A DNA stretch of 14,594 bases from Desulfobacteraceae bacterium (GTDB taxonomy: Bacteria; Desulfobacterota; DSM-4660; Desulfatiglandales; Desulfatiglandaceae): positions 1 to 14,594 of the forward strand of contig DSCZ01000296.1 in assembly GCA_011048855.1 (NCBI GenBank). Direction: 5' to 3'. The translations under genes were made by a program, and so were the position numbers. Below the pieces are notes generated by a model that was given only the letters and a program-made list of their open reading frames with translations, was not told the DNA's origin and ran no database searches. Shown piece after piece: positions 1-7,243 of the stretch (positions are counted from its first letter, which is position 1; each line of letters begins with the position of its first letter).

Positions 1-50
1 GACTGGAACAGTATTTTTATTTGTTGTACTTTGATTTTGACCTTGTTTTG

Positions 51-84
51 GATTTCGGATTCCGCGCCTCGAATTTCCGAAATT
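51..84. repeat. Inverted repeat upstream of the pseudouridine synthase gene
   Basis: ATTTCGGA at 52-59 is the exact reverse complement of TCCGAAAT at 76-83, leaving a 16-base loop, and a G-T pair at 51/84 could extend it. No T-run follows on either strand, so it does not look like an intrinsic terminator. The rest of 1-140 holds no gene I can support. A frame open from base 1 gives low-complexity protein resembling nothing I know. Confidence 0.35.
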
Positions 85-140
85 GGAGTGTCGAAACGAA
101 GTTTTGACAGGTGCAGACAAAGATCCTGATAGAGATTAAA

Positions 141-899
141 ATGGATATTTCAATGCAAAGCATTAATTTTTTTCACCCACGATGGCCGGTGTTTCATGAG
201 GACAACCACCTGCTGGTTATGTATAAACCAGCCCTTATCCCGGTGCAGCGAGGAATGAGTAGAGGAACATCCATGCTCGATCTTGCGAAAAAATGGGTGG
301 CGCTCCGCTATTCCAAACCGGGCCGGGTGTACCTCGGCCTGGTCCACCGCCTGGATTTCCCCGTAGCGGGAGTAATGGTTTTCGCCCGGACTTCCAAGGC
401 TGCAAGCCGTTTATCCGCCGAATTCCGGGAAGGAAAAGTAAAAAAAACTTATCTGGCCATAGTTGAAGGAATACCTGAAGGGTGTGAGGGGACCCTTCGT
501 CACAGGATCGTCCCCAGCGGAAAACTGAGTCGCGTCGCCTATACGGGGGAACAAGGCTCCCGCGAGGCTGTTCTTGAATACCGGGTGATCGCTCAATCTG
601 GAAAACAGGCTCTGGTTGAAATCGATCTCAAAACCGGCAAAAAGCACCAAATACGGCTGCAGTTCTCCCATATCGGACATCCCGTGCTGGGAGATTCGCT
701 TTATGGATCCGCATGTGCGCTGCAGCGTGGATGTATTGCGCTGATGAGCAGACGCATGGATTTTCTTCACCCCACACGGAAAATACCCATGTCGTTTCAG
801 AGCCCGGTTCCTGCCGGGTGGCCATGGCCCGAAGTCATCGACCCCGGATTGATTCCCGCGCCACTCTGGACATGGCAGCAAATGCGCAAAGAACTTTAG
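141..899 (+). CDS. RluA-family RNA pseudouridine synthase
   Basis: The predicted protein (252 aa) isomerises uridine to pseudouridine in rRNA or tRNA, in the cytoplasm. The catalytic signature LVHRLD is at residues 67-72, with the catalytic Asp at 72. KKTYLAIVEG (101-110) and KTGKKHQIRLQ (164-174), then HPVLGDSLYG, are the usual core blocks of RluA/RluC/RluD enzymes. There is no S4 domain at the N-terminus, so this is the short, catalytic-domain-only form. After the catalytic Asp the sequence reads FPVAG where many relatives have xxTSG. I chose ATG 141, which has a weak AGAG about 6 bases upstream. The frame is open back to a GTG at 111 with no ribosome site, and ATG 153 is also possible. The family is clear. 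The target uridine cannot be told from sequence. Confidence 0.9.
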   Translation: MDISMQSINFFHPRWPVFHEDNHLLVMYKPALIPVQRGMSRGTSMLDLAKKWVALRYSKPGRVYLGLVHRLDFPVAGVMVFARTSKAASRLSAEFREGKVKKTYLAIVEGIPEGCEGTLRHRIVPSGKLSRVAYTGEQGSREAVLEYRVIAQSGKQALVEIDLKTGKKHQIRLQFSHIGHPVLGDSLYGSACALQRGCIALMSRRMDFLHPTRKIPMSFQSPVPAGWPWPEVIDPGLIPAPLWTWQQMRKEL

Positions 900-925
900 G
901 ATATGCCAAACAGAGGATTTTTTCT

Positions 926-953
926 TTGACAACAGAATTTGAGTGGCTATGAT
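926..953 (+). promoter_or_regulatory. Sigma70-type promoter of the cold-shock gene
   Basis: A consensus -35 box TTGACA (926-931) is followed after 16 bases by TATGAT (948-953), five of six matches to the -10 consensus. Transcription would start near 960, giving a leader of only about 36 bases before the cold-shock ATG at 996. This is the best-formed promoter in the window. Confidence 0.7.
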
Positions 954-980
954 GACACCGGAAACCAAAAGAACACTAAA

Positions 981-987
981 AAGGAGG
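981..987 (+). promoter_or_regulatory. Strong ribosome binding site of the cold-shock gene
   Basis: AAGGAGG lies 8 bases before ATG 996. It fixes the start there and rules out the in-frame ATG at 939, which lies upstream of the predicted transcript start. Confidence 0.85.
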
Positions 988-995
988 CTGGCAAT

Positions 996-1196
996 ATGGC
1001 GACAGGAACCGTAAAGTGGTTCAACGATCAAAAAGGTTATGGTTTTATAGAACAGGAGAACGGTCCGGATCTGTTCGTACACTACAAGGAAATTATCGGA
1101 GAAGGTTTCAAAACTCTCTATGAAGGCGACAAAGTCAGTTTCGAAGTCAAAGAAGGCCCCAAAGGCCCCCTGGCAACCCAGGTCAGCAAATTATAA
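996..1196 (+). CDS. Cold-shock protein (CspA family)
   Basis: This is a 66-residue single cold-shock domain (five-stranded OB fold) that binds single-stranded RNA or DNA and melts RNA secondary structure in the cytoplasm. The N-terminus [10 protein letters not shown] is typical. RNP1 is KGYGFI at residues 13-18 and RNP2 is LFVHY at 26-30. The length matches the family (65-70 aa). The gene stands alone as a short transcription unit: a strong promoter at 926-953, an AAGGAGG ribosome site, and an intrinsic terminator at 1220-1253. The short leader lacks room for the long temperature-responsive 5' UTR known from E. coli cspA, so cold induction by that mechanism is unlikely. It may be a constitutive or growth-phase paralogue. 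Confidence 0.95.
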   Translation: MATGTVKWFNDQKGYGFIEQENGPDLFVHYKEIIGEGFKTLYEGDKVSFEVKEGPKGPLATQVSKL

Positions 1197-1219
1197 TGTC
1201 GGCCTTTTTGTTTACCTGC

Positions 1220-1253
1220 AGCATTTCATCCAGGGGGTGAAATGCTTTTTTTT
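1220..1253 (+). terminator. Intrinsic terminator after the cold-shock gene
   Basis: GCATTTCA (1221-1228) pairs perfectly with TGAAATGC (1238-1245). The inner bases TCC/GGG extend the stem to 11 pairs with one G-T wobble and an AGG loop, and A1220/T1246 can add one more. Eight Ts (1246-1253) follow directly. It should separate the cold-shock transcript from the downstream kinase gene. Confidence 0.88.
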
Positions 1254-1286
1254 ATTCAGCCATGGTATATGTTTCAGGGGGCACTC

Positions 1287-2153
1287 ATGCTGAATAACAC
1301 CACAGAATTTTCGGAACAATCCTCTCCACCGGATGCTGAACCGCTCAAATCGAAAGATAAAAAACCGGAAGAAAAGCTGGATGAAAAGGCATGGGAAGCA
1401 TCCGTTCGGGGGAGGGAATTACAGAGAGCGCGAATAATGGACGCGATCGGGGTCTTTGCAGGAGGGATCGCACATGATTTAAACAACGCGCTTACCGGTA
1501 TTGTCTCCTATCCTGAACTGATGCTGATGCAGCTGCCGGCGGAAAGCCCTCTACGACCACAGCTGACCAGGATCCAGGAAAGCGGCCGCAAAGCCGTTTC
1601 AATTGTTCGGGATTTAGTCACACTCAGTCGAAGAGGTACAAAGAACCAGGTCACGGTTTTAAACCTCAACAGACTTATTGATGAATACCTGAAAAACCCG
1701 GGGCCGGACAACCTGCTTTCCCATTATCCATCAGTGAAAATAAAAACCGACCTCCATGACGATCTGCTGAACATCAGCGGGTCGCCGATCACCCTGAGCA
1801 ACGCGGTGATGCACCTGGTGGTCAATGCGGCTGAAGCACTGAAAGGTAGCGGTGAAATTCATATATCCACCTTCAACCGTCGCTTTGAAACCCCGTATAA
1901 AGGATACGAGGAAGTGAACGCCGGTGAATACAGCGTTCTGACTGTATCTGACTCCGGCGAAGCCATCCCTGACGGATACCGAGAAAGGATATTTGAGCCG
2001 TTCTTCTTGAAAAAAGGAATGGGAAGAAATGAAGTCCGCCTCGGAATGTCCATAGTATGGTTCATCGTAAAGGATCATGATGGATTCATCGATGTTGAAA
2101 GCACAAGCGATGGCGGAACGACTATTACACTTTACTTCCCCCCTGCAAGTTGA
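1287..2153 (+). CDS. Soluble histidine kinase with degenerate ATP-binding boxes
   Basis: The 288-residue protein has a charged N-terminal linker (1-45), a HisKA domain with the H-box GGIAHDLNN (phospho-acceptor His63), and a HATPase_c domain. The N-box Asn180 lies in HLVVNAAEAL. There is no PAS, membrane segment or receiver domain, so it should be cytoplasmic and take its input from a partner. It resembles the C-terminal kinase core of long sensor kinases common in Desulfobacterota. The usual DxGxG G1 box is DSGEA (222-226) and the usual GTGLGM G2 box is EVRLGM (249-254), so two nucleotide-contact glycine motifs are eroded and kinase activity is doubtful. ATG 1287 has AGGGGG upstream. Earlier in-frame ATGs at 1242 and 1269 are poor: 1242 lies inside the terminator hairpin. 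No response regulator is adjacent. I see no promoter of its own. Confidence 0.82.
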   Translation: MLNNTTEFSEQSSPPDAEPLKSKDKKPEEKLDEKAWEASVRGRELQRARIMDAIGVFAGGIAHDLNNALTGIVSYPELMLMQLPAESPLRPQLTRIQESGRKAVSIVRDLVTLSRRGTKNQVTVLNLNRLIDEYLKNPGPDNLLSHYPSVKIKTDLHDDLLNISGSPITLSNAVMHLVVNAAEALKGSGEIHISTFNRRFETPYKGYEEVNAGEYSVLTVSDSGEAIPDGYRERIFEPFFLKKGMGRNEVRLGMSIVWFIVKDHDGFIDVESTSDGGTTITLYFPPAS

Positions 2154-2309
2154 TTCCACCGTAAAACATATACCCGGCAGTCATTCCGGACTTGGTCCTG
2201 GACCCGGTTTTTCAACGGGGTGAAACCTTATTTACCATGCCCTCAAAGGTTGAAATGCGGTTCTCGAACGCCGGTGTTTTCAGACGGTGAATGGGCGATG
2301 ATCAAGGAG

Positions 2310-3826
2310 CTACTGTACGAACAGGTTCCTGGTTGAAAAATTGGGGTCACTGGTAAGGTTCACCCCGAGCCTCCTGAGCCCAGCCTCATCCCCGGGGGTT
2401 GGGATGTAAGTCATATGGACCTCGCAGCCGCGCAAATGCTTTAGTTTTTCTATCGCCAGCTGGGATGCCGAATTTGTTGTGGCACTTATGCTCAGTGCGA
2501 TCAATGTTTCCAGCAGATCCATACTCAATGCTTTTTCGTTCATAACCTCGGTCTTGAGATTCCTTACAGCTTCGATAATGTAAGGAGGCAGAAGTTTTAT
2601 CTTGTCAGGTATGCCCGCAAGATGTTTAACCGCGCGGAGGATAACGGTTGACGCCGCATGCATACGGGGAGAATTGCCGCCGGTGACTATGGTTCCGTCC
2701 TGGAGCTGAATTGCCGCGCCGCAGAATATCCCTTCACTTCCCCTGCCCTCCTCCTCGGCCTCGACTGCAGCCTGCCTGGCTGCAGGAACAACCAGCCTGT
2801 CGGTGGGCTCCAATGCGAAATTCTTTATAAACAGTTCGACACGCTGCACGGTTTCCTTTTCTGTAAAACCCATCACATATTCGCAGCGATATCTGAAATA
2901 CCTGCGAATCACCTCCTGCTTCGCGGCCTGCCGCGCCGCTTCGTCATCGACAATGGCAAATCCCGCACGGTTGACTCCCATGTCGGTCGGAGAAAGGTAA
3001 AAGGCCTTACCGCACGTAATCCTGTCAAGAATACGTTTAAGTACAGGGAAAACCTCAACATCACGGTTATAGTTTACGGCCTTTACGTCGTACGCCTCCA
3101 GGTGAAAAGGGTCGATCAGGTTGAAATCTCCAAGATCGGCGGTAGCCGCCTCGTAGGCGATGTTTACGGGGTTCTTCAGCGGTAGATTCCAGATGGGAAA
3201 CGTCTCGAATTTCGCATATCCGGCCTGGATGCCCAGCCTGTAATCATGGTAAAGCTGGCTGAGGCATGTCGCCAGTTTTCCGCTGCCGGGACCCGGCCCG
3301 GTGACGATGACAAGGGGCTTTTTTGTTTCTATGTATTCATTGGCTCCGTATCCGCTCTCACTGACGATAAGGTCGACGTCGGTCGGATAGCCTTTCGTGA
3401 AACGATGGGTGTAAACCCGGATGCCGCGGCGTTCGAGCCGTTTTTGAAAATCACCGCGGAAGGCTGTTTGTCGAACCGTGTAATCACCACGCCGAACACC
3501 CCTATGCCCCATTGCCTCAAATCATCGATCATTTTGAGAGCGTCCGAATCATAGGTGATGCCGAAGTCGGCCCGTATCTTTTTTCGTTCGATATCCCCCG
3601 CAAAAATACACAGCAGGATGTCCGCCTTGTCTTTAAGCTGCTGCAAAAGGCGCATTTTGACATTCGCATCATAGCCCGGCAGCACCCGGGATGCATGATA
3701 GTCGTACAGCAGTTTTCCGCCGAATTCGAGGTAAAGTTTGTTGTCGGACATCTCGGCCCGCTTCAAAATTTCAGCAGTTTGTTCTTCCAGGTATTTATTG
3801 TTGTCAAAAGCCGTCGGTATAGACAT
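2310..3826 (-). pseudogene. Frameshifted DUF1846 (UPF0371) family gene
   Basis: The N-terminal 128 residues read in one frame (KLYLEFGGKLLYDYHASRVLPG, then AGDIERKKIRADFGITYD). The remaining roughly 375 read in the -1 frame (KRLERRGIRVYTH, GYPTDVDLIVSESGYG, TGPGPGSGKLATCLSQLYHDY). Together they make one colinear DUF1846 protein. Adding one base at the junction gives exactly 506 codons including the stop, about the usual length of the family (near 500 aa). The break lies at the AAAAAC run (complement of 3440-3445). Both halves are otherwise intact, with no internal stops. ATG 3826 is chosen because AAGGTGGA sits just upstream. A GTG at 3838 lies inside that ribosome site. The GPGSGK stretch looks like a phosphate-binding loop, but the family's function is not established. 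It may be a recent mutation, a sequencing error or, less likely, recoding. Confidence 0.85.
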
Positions 3827-3882
3827 TGGTTTCTCCACCTTATGTAAAAGCCCGATTGAAAAAAGCTCAACCTACGGCGTTA

Positions 3883-3911
3883 TTAGTATCAGTCAAAACA
3901 GTGCTCTTCAA
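3883..3911 (-). promoter_or_regulatory. Weak promoter candidate for the DUF1846 gene
   Basis: Read on the minus strand, TTGAAG (complement of 3906-3911), a 17-base spacer and TACTAA (complement of 3883-3888, preceded by TGA as in an extended -10) could drive the gene. Only four and three of six bases match consensus, so this is tentative. Confidence 0.25.
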
Positions 3912-3979
3912 GAAGTTTCTCAATTGCGAAGCATCGCTCAGTCCGTCCCGGGTTTACGGAGATTCGGAACAATCTTTGT

Positions 3980-4009
3980 TTGACAGACCACCGCGGTTTT
4001 GAGTAGCAT
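3980..4009 (+). promoter_or_regulatory. Candidate promoter of the peptidase/peptide-transport operon
   Basis: A perfect -35 TTGACA (3980-3985) is followed after 18 bases by TAGCAT (4004-4009), four of six matches to the -10. Transcription from near 4016 would leave a leader of about 43 bases before ATG 4059. It would exclude the in-frame start codons at 3999 and 4008. Confidence 0.45.
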
Positions 4010-4058
4010 GCTGCTGTTCACACAGATTGAAAACCCTTTCCAATATAGAGGCCCTTCC

Positions 4059-5147
4059 ATGGATGATTTCAAACAGTTGTTGACTGAGTTGATCCGTTTC
4101 AAATCAATGCACTCCGAACCGCGGGAAATTCAACGGTGCGCGGAATATATCGAATCCTACCTGAAAGCGCATCACGTAGAATACCGGAGGATGGACTCTG
4201 AAGGGGTTCCGTCCATAATCGCGGTTCCGGGATCTGGTAAAACCCCGGTGATCCTCATGAGCCATATCGATGTCGTCGATGCCACGGATGATCAATTCAA
4301 CCCGGTCGAGCGCGACGGGGCGATATACGGACGAGGCAGCCTGGATGATAAGTATGCTGCGGCCCTTTCTTTAATCCTGCTCTCAGAACACCTTGAGCGG
4401 GTGAAAGCCTCCGGCGGTTCCCAGAAGGATCTTCCGTTCGGAGTATTGATAACCGGCGACGAGGAAATCGGCGGAGAAAACGGCGCCAGGAAAGCTCTTG
4501 CCGAAATCGATGCAGACTTCTGCATTGCCCTGGACGGCGGAGGCCTTCATAATATCGTCGTCAAGGAAAAGGGAATCCTCAGGCTCAAAATATCCGCCAC
4601 CGGAAAAGCCTCCCACGGCGCTCGTCCCTGGCTTGGAGAAAATGCTATTGACATCCTGATGCGCGACTGCATTACCGTGGAATCCTTTTTCAATGAAAGC
4701 TCCGCGGACCACTGGCACCGAACCGCCGTGTTGAGCCGCATACAGGGCGGCGGCAGGTCGGTAAACCAGGTTCCGGATTCGGCCGAGGGCCTTTTCGATG
4801 TGCGCTTCACCGAAAACGACGACATAGATGACATCGTCGAAACCATTCGACGAAAGGTGCGCAGTCGGATCCAGATTGATTCCAGGGGTGAAATTTTCAA
4901 CGGCGGCGATTCCCCGTACCTTGACCTGCTTCTTGAAATATCCCCGGAAACCTCTGTAGGTTTCGAGCACGGTGCAAGCGACGCCCGTTTCCTCTCGGAG
5001 CACGGTATTCAAGGGATCGTGTGGGGAGCCGACGGCGACAAAACAGCCCATGCAGTCGACGAGCATGTCAACCTGGAAAGCGTGGCCGTCCTCCGCCGCA
5101 TCCTCGGTGACTTTTTTACCCGGCTGGAGAGCCGTAAACCGGACTGA
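4059..5147 (+). CDS. M20-family metallopeptidase / amidohydrolase (ArgE/DapE/CPG2 group)
   Basis: The 362-residue protein should be a cytoplasmic zinc hydrolase that cleaves an N-acyl-amino acid or small peptide. It has no signal peptide. Metal-site motifs occur in the family order: SHIDVVD (His69), GRGSLDD (bridging Asp96), DEEIGG (catalytic Glu135, metal Glu136), ALDGG (Asp159) and TAHAVDEHV (His331). The middle lid/dimerisation domain spans roughly 170-285, with ASHGARP carrying His186. Start choice: ATG 4059 has AGAGG 7 bases upstream and begins where family members usually do. The frame stays open to a TTG at 3999. It is the first gene of a six-gene run, with only 14 bases to the next gene, so its substrate is probably what the peptide-type ABC importer brings in. 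That is inferred from context. Exact substrate specificity cannot be read from sequence. Confidence 0.92.
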   Translation: MDDFKQLLTELIRFKSMHSEPREIQRCAEYIESYLKAHHVEYRRMDSEGVPSIIAVPGSGKTPVILMSHIDVVDATDDQFNPVERDGAIYGRGSLDDKYAAALSLILLSEHLERVKASGGSQKDLPFGVLITGDEEIGGENGARKALAEIDADFCIALDGGGLHNIVVKEKGILRLKISATGKASHGARPWLGENAIDILMRDCITVESFFNESSADHWHRTAVLSRIQGGGRSVNQVPDSAEGLFDVRFTENDDIDDIVETIRRKVRSRIQIDSRGEIFNGGDSPYLDLLLEISPETSVGFEHGASDARFLSEHGIQGIVWGADGDKTAHAVDEHVNLESVAVLRRILGDFFTRLESRKPD

Positions 5148-5161
5148 AACGCGGGGTAATC

Positions 5162-6142
5162 GTGAACGACCATCTCCTGCGGGTCGAAGAACTCAAGACC
5201 TATTTCCACACCTTTGAAGGAATCGCGAAAGCGGTGGATGACGTCTCCTTTTCGCTGAGAAAAGGCGATGTTCTGGGAATAGTCGGCGAATCAGGGTGCG
5301 GCAAGAGCGTGACGGCCCAGAGTGTGATGCGCCTCGTACCCCAGCCCCCGGGAAGGATAGAACACGGTCGAATCCTATTCGACGGCGTCGACCTTCTGGC
5401 GATTCCGATGGAGCGGATGAGGAATATCCGCGGAAAACGGATCTCGATGATTTTCCAGGAGCCAATGACTTCCCTGAACCCGGTTTATACGATAGGCGCC
5501 CAGATTTCGGAAATGTTCATCAAACATGAAAATTTATCGAAGAAAGAAAGCTTTCAGCAATCGATAGAAATGCTCAGGAAGGTTCAGATTCCTGCGCCGG
5601 AACGCAGGGTCAATGAATACCCGCACCAACTGTCCGGCGGAATGAGGCAGAGGGCCATGATCGCGATGGCCCTTGCATGCAACCCGGAAATCCTTATCGC
5701 CGACGAACCGACAACCGCTCTTGACGTCACCATCCAGGCCCAGATCCTGCACTTGATAATGAAGTTGAGGCAGGACTTCGAGGCGGCCGTCATTATCATC
5801 ACGCACGATCTGGGTGTGATAGCCGAGGCTGCCGAACAAGTTATTGTAATGTACGCCGGGAAGGTTGTCGAACAGGGAAGTACGGTTGATATTTTTGACA
5901 ACCCAAAGCATCCCTATACCAGGGGGCTGCTTGAATCCATTCCGGTCCTGGGCGCCAGGGCCAAGAAGGGCCGGCCGCGCCTGAAAGAAATACCGGGAAT
6001 CGTGCCGAGCTTGTACGACCTTGCTTCGGGATGCAGCTTCGCGCCGCGATGCCCCAGTAGAAAGTCCGGATGCCTCGAAGCCCTGCCGACTTTGATCGAA
6101 TTCGATGCAGGACATTTCGTGAGATGCCTGCTTTATGCGTGA
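5162..6142 (+). CDS. dppD: Peptide/nickel-type ABC transporter ATPase, DppD/OppD type
   Basis: This is the first of two nucleotide-binding subunits (326 aa) powering a dipeptide/oligopeptide importer at the inner membrane. Visible parts are Walker A GESGCGKS (42-49), the Q-loop at Gln99, signature LSGGMRQR (157-164), Walker B ILIADE (Asp181, Glu182) and H-loop His215. The C-terminal oligopeptide-type extension starts at KHPYTRGLL. It contains four cysteines, 291, 297, 304 and 322. In at least one DppD of known structure this extension binds a [4Fe-4S] cluster. GTG 5162 is the start, with GCGGGG 5 bases upstream. The gene follows the peptidase by 14 bases and touches the second ATPase gene, so it is clearly operonic. 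The substrate could be peptides or another family-5 ligand. Confidence 0.95.
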   Translation: MNDHLLRVEELKTYFHTFEGIAKAVDDVSFSLRKGDVLGIVGESGCGKSVTAQSVMRLVPQPPGRIEHGRILFDGVDLLAIPMERMRNIRGKRISMIFQEPMTSLNPVYTIGAQISEMFIKHENLSKKESFQQSIEMLRKVQIPAPERRVNEYPHQLSGGMRQRAMIAMALACNPEILIADEPTTALDVTIQAQILHLIMKLRQDFEAAVIIITHDLGVIAEAAEQVIVMYAGKVVEQGSTVDIFDNPKHPYTRGLLESIPVLGARAKKGRPRLKEIPGIVPSLYDLASGCSFAPRCPSRKSGCLEALPTLIEFDAGHFVRCLLYA

Positions 6143-6158
6143 AAACAGCGGGAACGAC

Positions 6159-7124
6159 ATGGCGCAACTTCTCAGCGTAACCGATTTGAAAGTTCATTTC
6201 CCAATAAAAAGGGGGCTTTTCGCTAAGACCTCGGGTTACGTATTCGCGGTGGACGGCGTCAGCTTTACGCTCGAAAAGGGCCGGACCCTGGGCTTGGTCG
6301 GAGAAAGCGGATGCGGCAAAACCACGACCGGGCTGGCCATATTGAAACTTATCGAGCCGACCGCCGGCAAGGTTGTTTTCGAGGGCGAGGAAGTCACCGA
6401 CAAAAAAGGCAGATCACTGAGGGATCTCAAGAAACGCATGCAGATCATTTTTCAGGATCCATATTCTTCGTTGAACCCCAGGATGACGGTAAATCAAATC
6501 CTTGCGGATCCTCTTGAAACCCATGACTTGTATCCCGGCGCTCAGAGATCCGAGCGGATCGCATTTCTGCTGGAAAAAGTCGGTCTCAGTCCCGAGCAGG
6601 GCCGTCGTTACCCGCACGAATTCAGTGGCGGACAAAGGCAGCGCATCGGTATAGCCAGGGCGCTCGCGCTCAATCCCAGGTTGATCATCGGGGATGAGCC
6701 GGTATCCGCTCTCGATGTATCGATACAGGCGCAGATTATCAATCTGCTGCTCGATCTTCAAAACGATTTTGATCTCTCCTACCTGGTGATAGCCCATGAT
6801 CTGGCAGTGGTGGAGCATCTCTGCGATAGTATCGCCGTGATGTATTTAGGGAAAATAGTTGAATTCGCCGATTTCAAAGAACTCTATCTGAATCCGAAGC
6901 ACCCGTACACCCGTGCTTTGCTTTCTGCCGTGCCGGTGCCGAACCCTCACAGCATTCCGAAACGAATAATCCTGGCCGGGGATGTGCCCAGCCCGATCAA
7001 TCCACCGCCTGGATGTCATTTTCATCCGCGCTGCCCTAAACGAATGGATATATGCAGTGAAATGCAACCGGAACTGAAGGACCTTGGAGGAGGTCACCTT
7101 GTAAGTTGTTTTCTATACCAGTAA
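6159..7124 (+). CDS. dppF: Peptide/nickel-type ABC transporter ATPase, DppF/OppF type
   Basis: This is the second nucleotide-binding subunit (321 aa), which pairs with the preceding ATPase as a heterodimer under the two permeases. Walker A is GESGCGKT (48-55), the Q-loop Gln99, signature FSGGQRQR (155-162), Walker B LIIGDE (Asp179, Glu180) and H-loop His213. The C-terminal extension from KHPYTRALL carries Cys 286, 292, 299 and 317, with the same C-x5-C-x6-C-x17-C spacing as its neighbour. I prefer ATG 6159 (MAQLLSVTDL, GGGA upstream), which matches where homologues begin. ATG 6135, overlapping the preceding stop by 8 bases, is a translationally coupled alternative that adds eight residues. 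Confidence 0.95.
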   Translation: MAQLLSVTDLKVHFPIKRGLFAKTSGYVFAVDGVSFTLEKGRTLGLVGESGCGKTTTGLAILKLIEPTAGKVVFEGEEVTDKKGRSLRDLKKRMQIIFQDPYSSLNPRMTVNQILADPLETHDLYPGAQRSERIAFLLEKVGLSPEQGRRYPHEFSGGQRQRIGIARALALNPRLIIGDEPVSALDVSIQAQIINLLLDLQNDFDLSYLVIAHDLAVVEHLCDSIAVMYLGKIVEFADFKELYLNPKHPYTRALLSAVPVPNPHSIPKRIILAGDVPSPINPPPGCHFHPRCPKRMDICSEMQPELKDLGGGHLVSCFLYQ

Positions 7125-7134
7125 ATTACAGCCC

Positions 7135-7157
7135 ACCCGGGAGAAAACAACCCGGGT
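7135..7157 (+). other. Intercistronic hairpin before the binding-protein gene
   Basis: ACCCGGG (7135-7141) pairs perfectly with CCCGGGT (7151-7157) around a 9-base A-rich loop. Only TTTA follows at the downstream arm, too short for efficient termination. It lies 11 bases after the dppF stop and about 87 bases before the binding-protein start. A processing or mRNA-protecting role, or partial termination, is possible. Confidence 0.5.
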
Positions 7158-7168
7158 TTATGCCGTGC

Positions 7169-7185
7169 CGGGGAAGGCTCCCCCG
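7169..7185 (+). other. Second small hairpin before the binding-protein gene
   Basis: CGGGG (7169-7173) pairs with CCCCG (7181-7185) across a 7-base loop. It is a short stem without a T-run, immediately after the hairpin at 7135-7157. On its own it is weak evidence. As a tandem pair the two suggest structured RNA in this 119-base gap. Confidence 0.3.
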
Positions 7186-7230
7186 TCGCGGTCCTGGTTG
7201 AGAAGGGAGCGGAACATAAATTTTAAATTT

Positions 7231-7236
7231 AGGGAG
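7231..7236 (+). promoter_or_regulatory. Strong ribosome binding site of the binding-protein gene
   Basis: AGGGAGG spans 7231-7237, 6 bases before ATG 7244. It is the best ribosome site in this operon; the ATPase and permease genes have only short G-rich matches. That fits a receptor made in excess over the membrane complex. Confidence 0.75.
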
Positions 7237-7243
7237 GTTTATC

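Noticed and set aside
104..133. TTGACA at 104-109 as a promoter for the pseudouridine synthase gene
   Set aside because: The best -10 at a usable spacing matches only three of six bases and would start transcription almost on the start codon.
411..1082. Long minus-strand open frame opposite the pseudouridine synthase and cold-shock genes
   Set aside because: It overlaps two well-supported plus-strand genes and has no recognisable domain or ribosome site. It is a shadow frame.
2200..2232. Possible terminator between the kinase and the DUF1846 gene (GGTTT...AAACC with a bulge)
   Set aside because: The stem is short and bulged and no T-run follows on either strand. I found nothing else in the 156-base gap.
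3999..4058. 20-residue N-terminal extension of the M20 peptidase from TTG 3999
   Set aside because: It has no ribosome site, would start inside the likely promoter, and extends beyond where family members begin.
4383..5066. Minus-strand open frame of 227 codons inside the M20 gene
   Set aside because: It is antisense to conserved catalytic motifs and shows no family features of its own.
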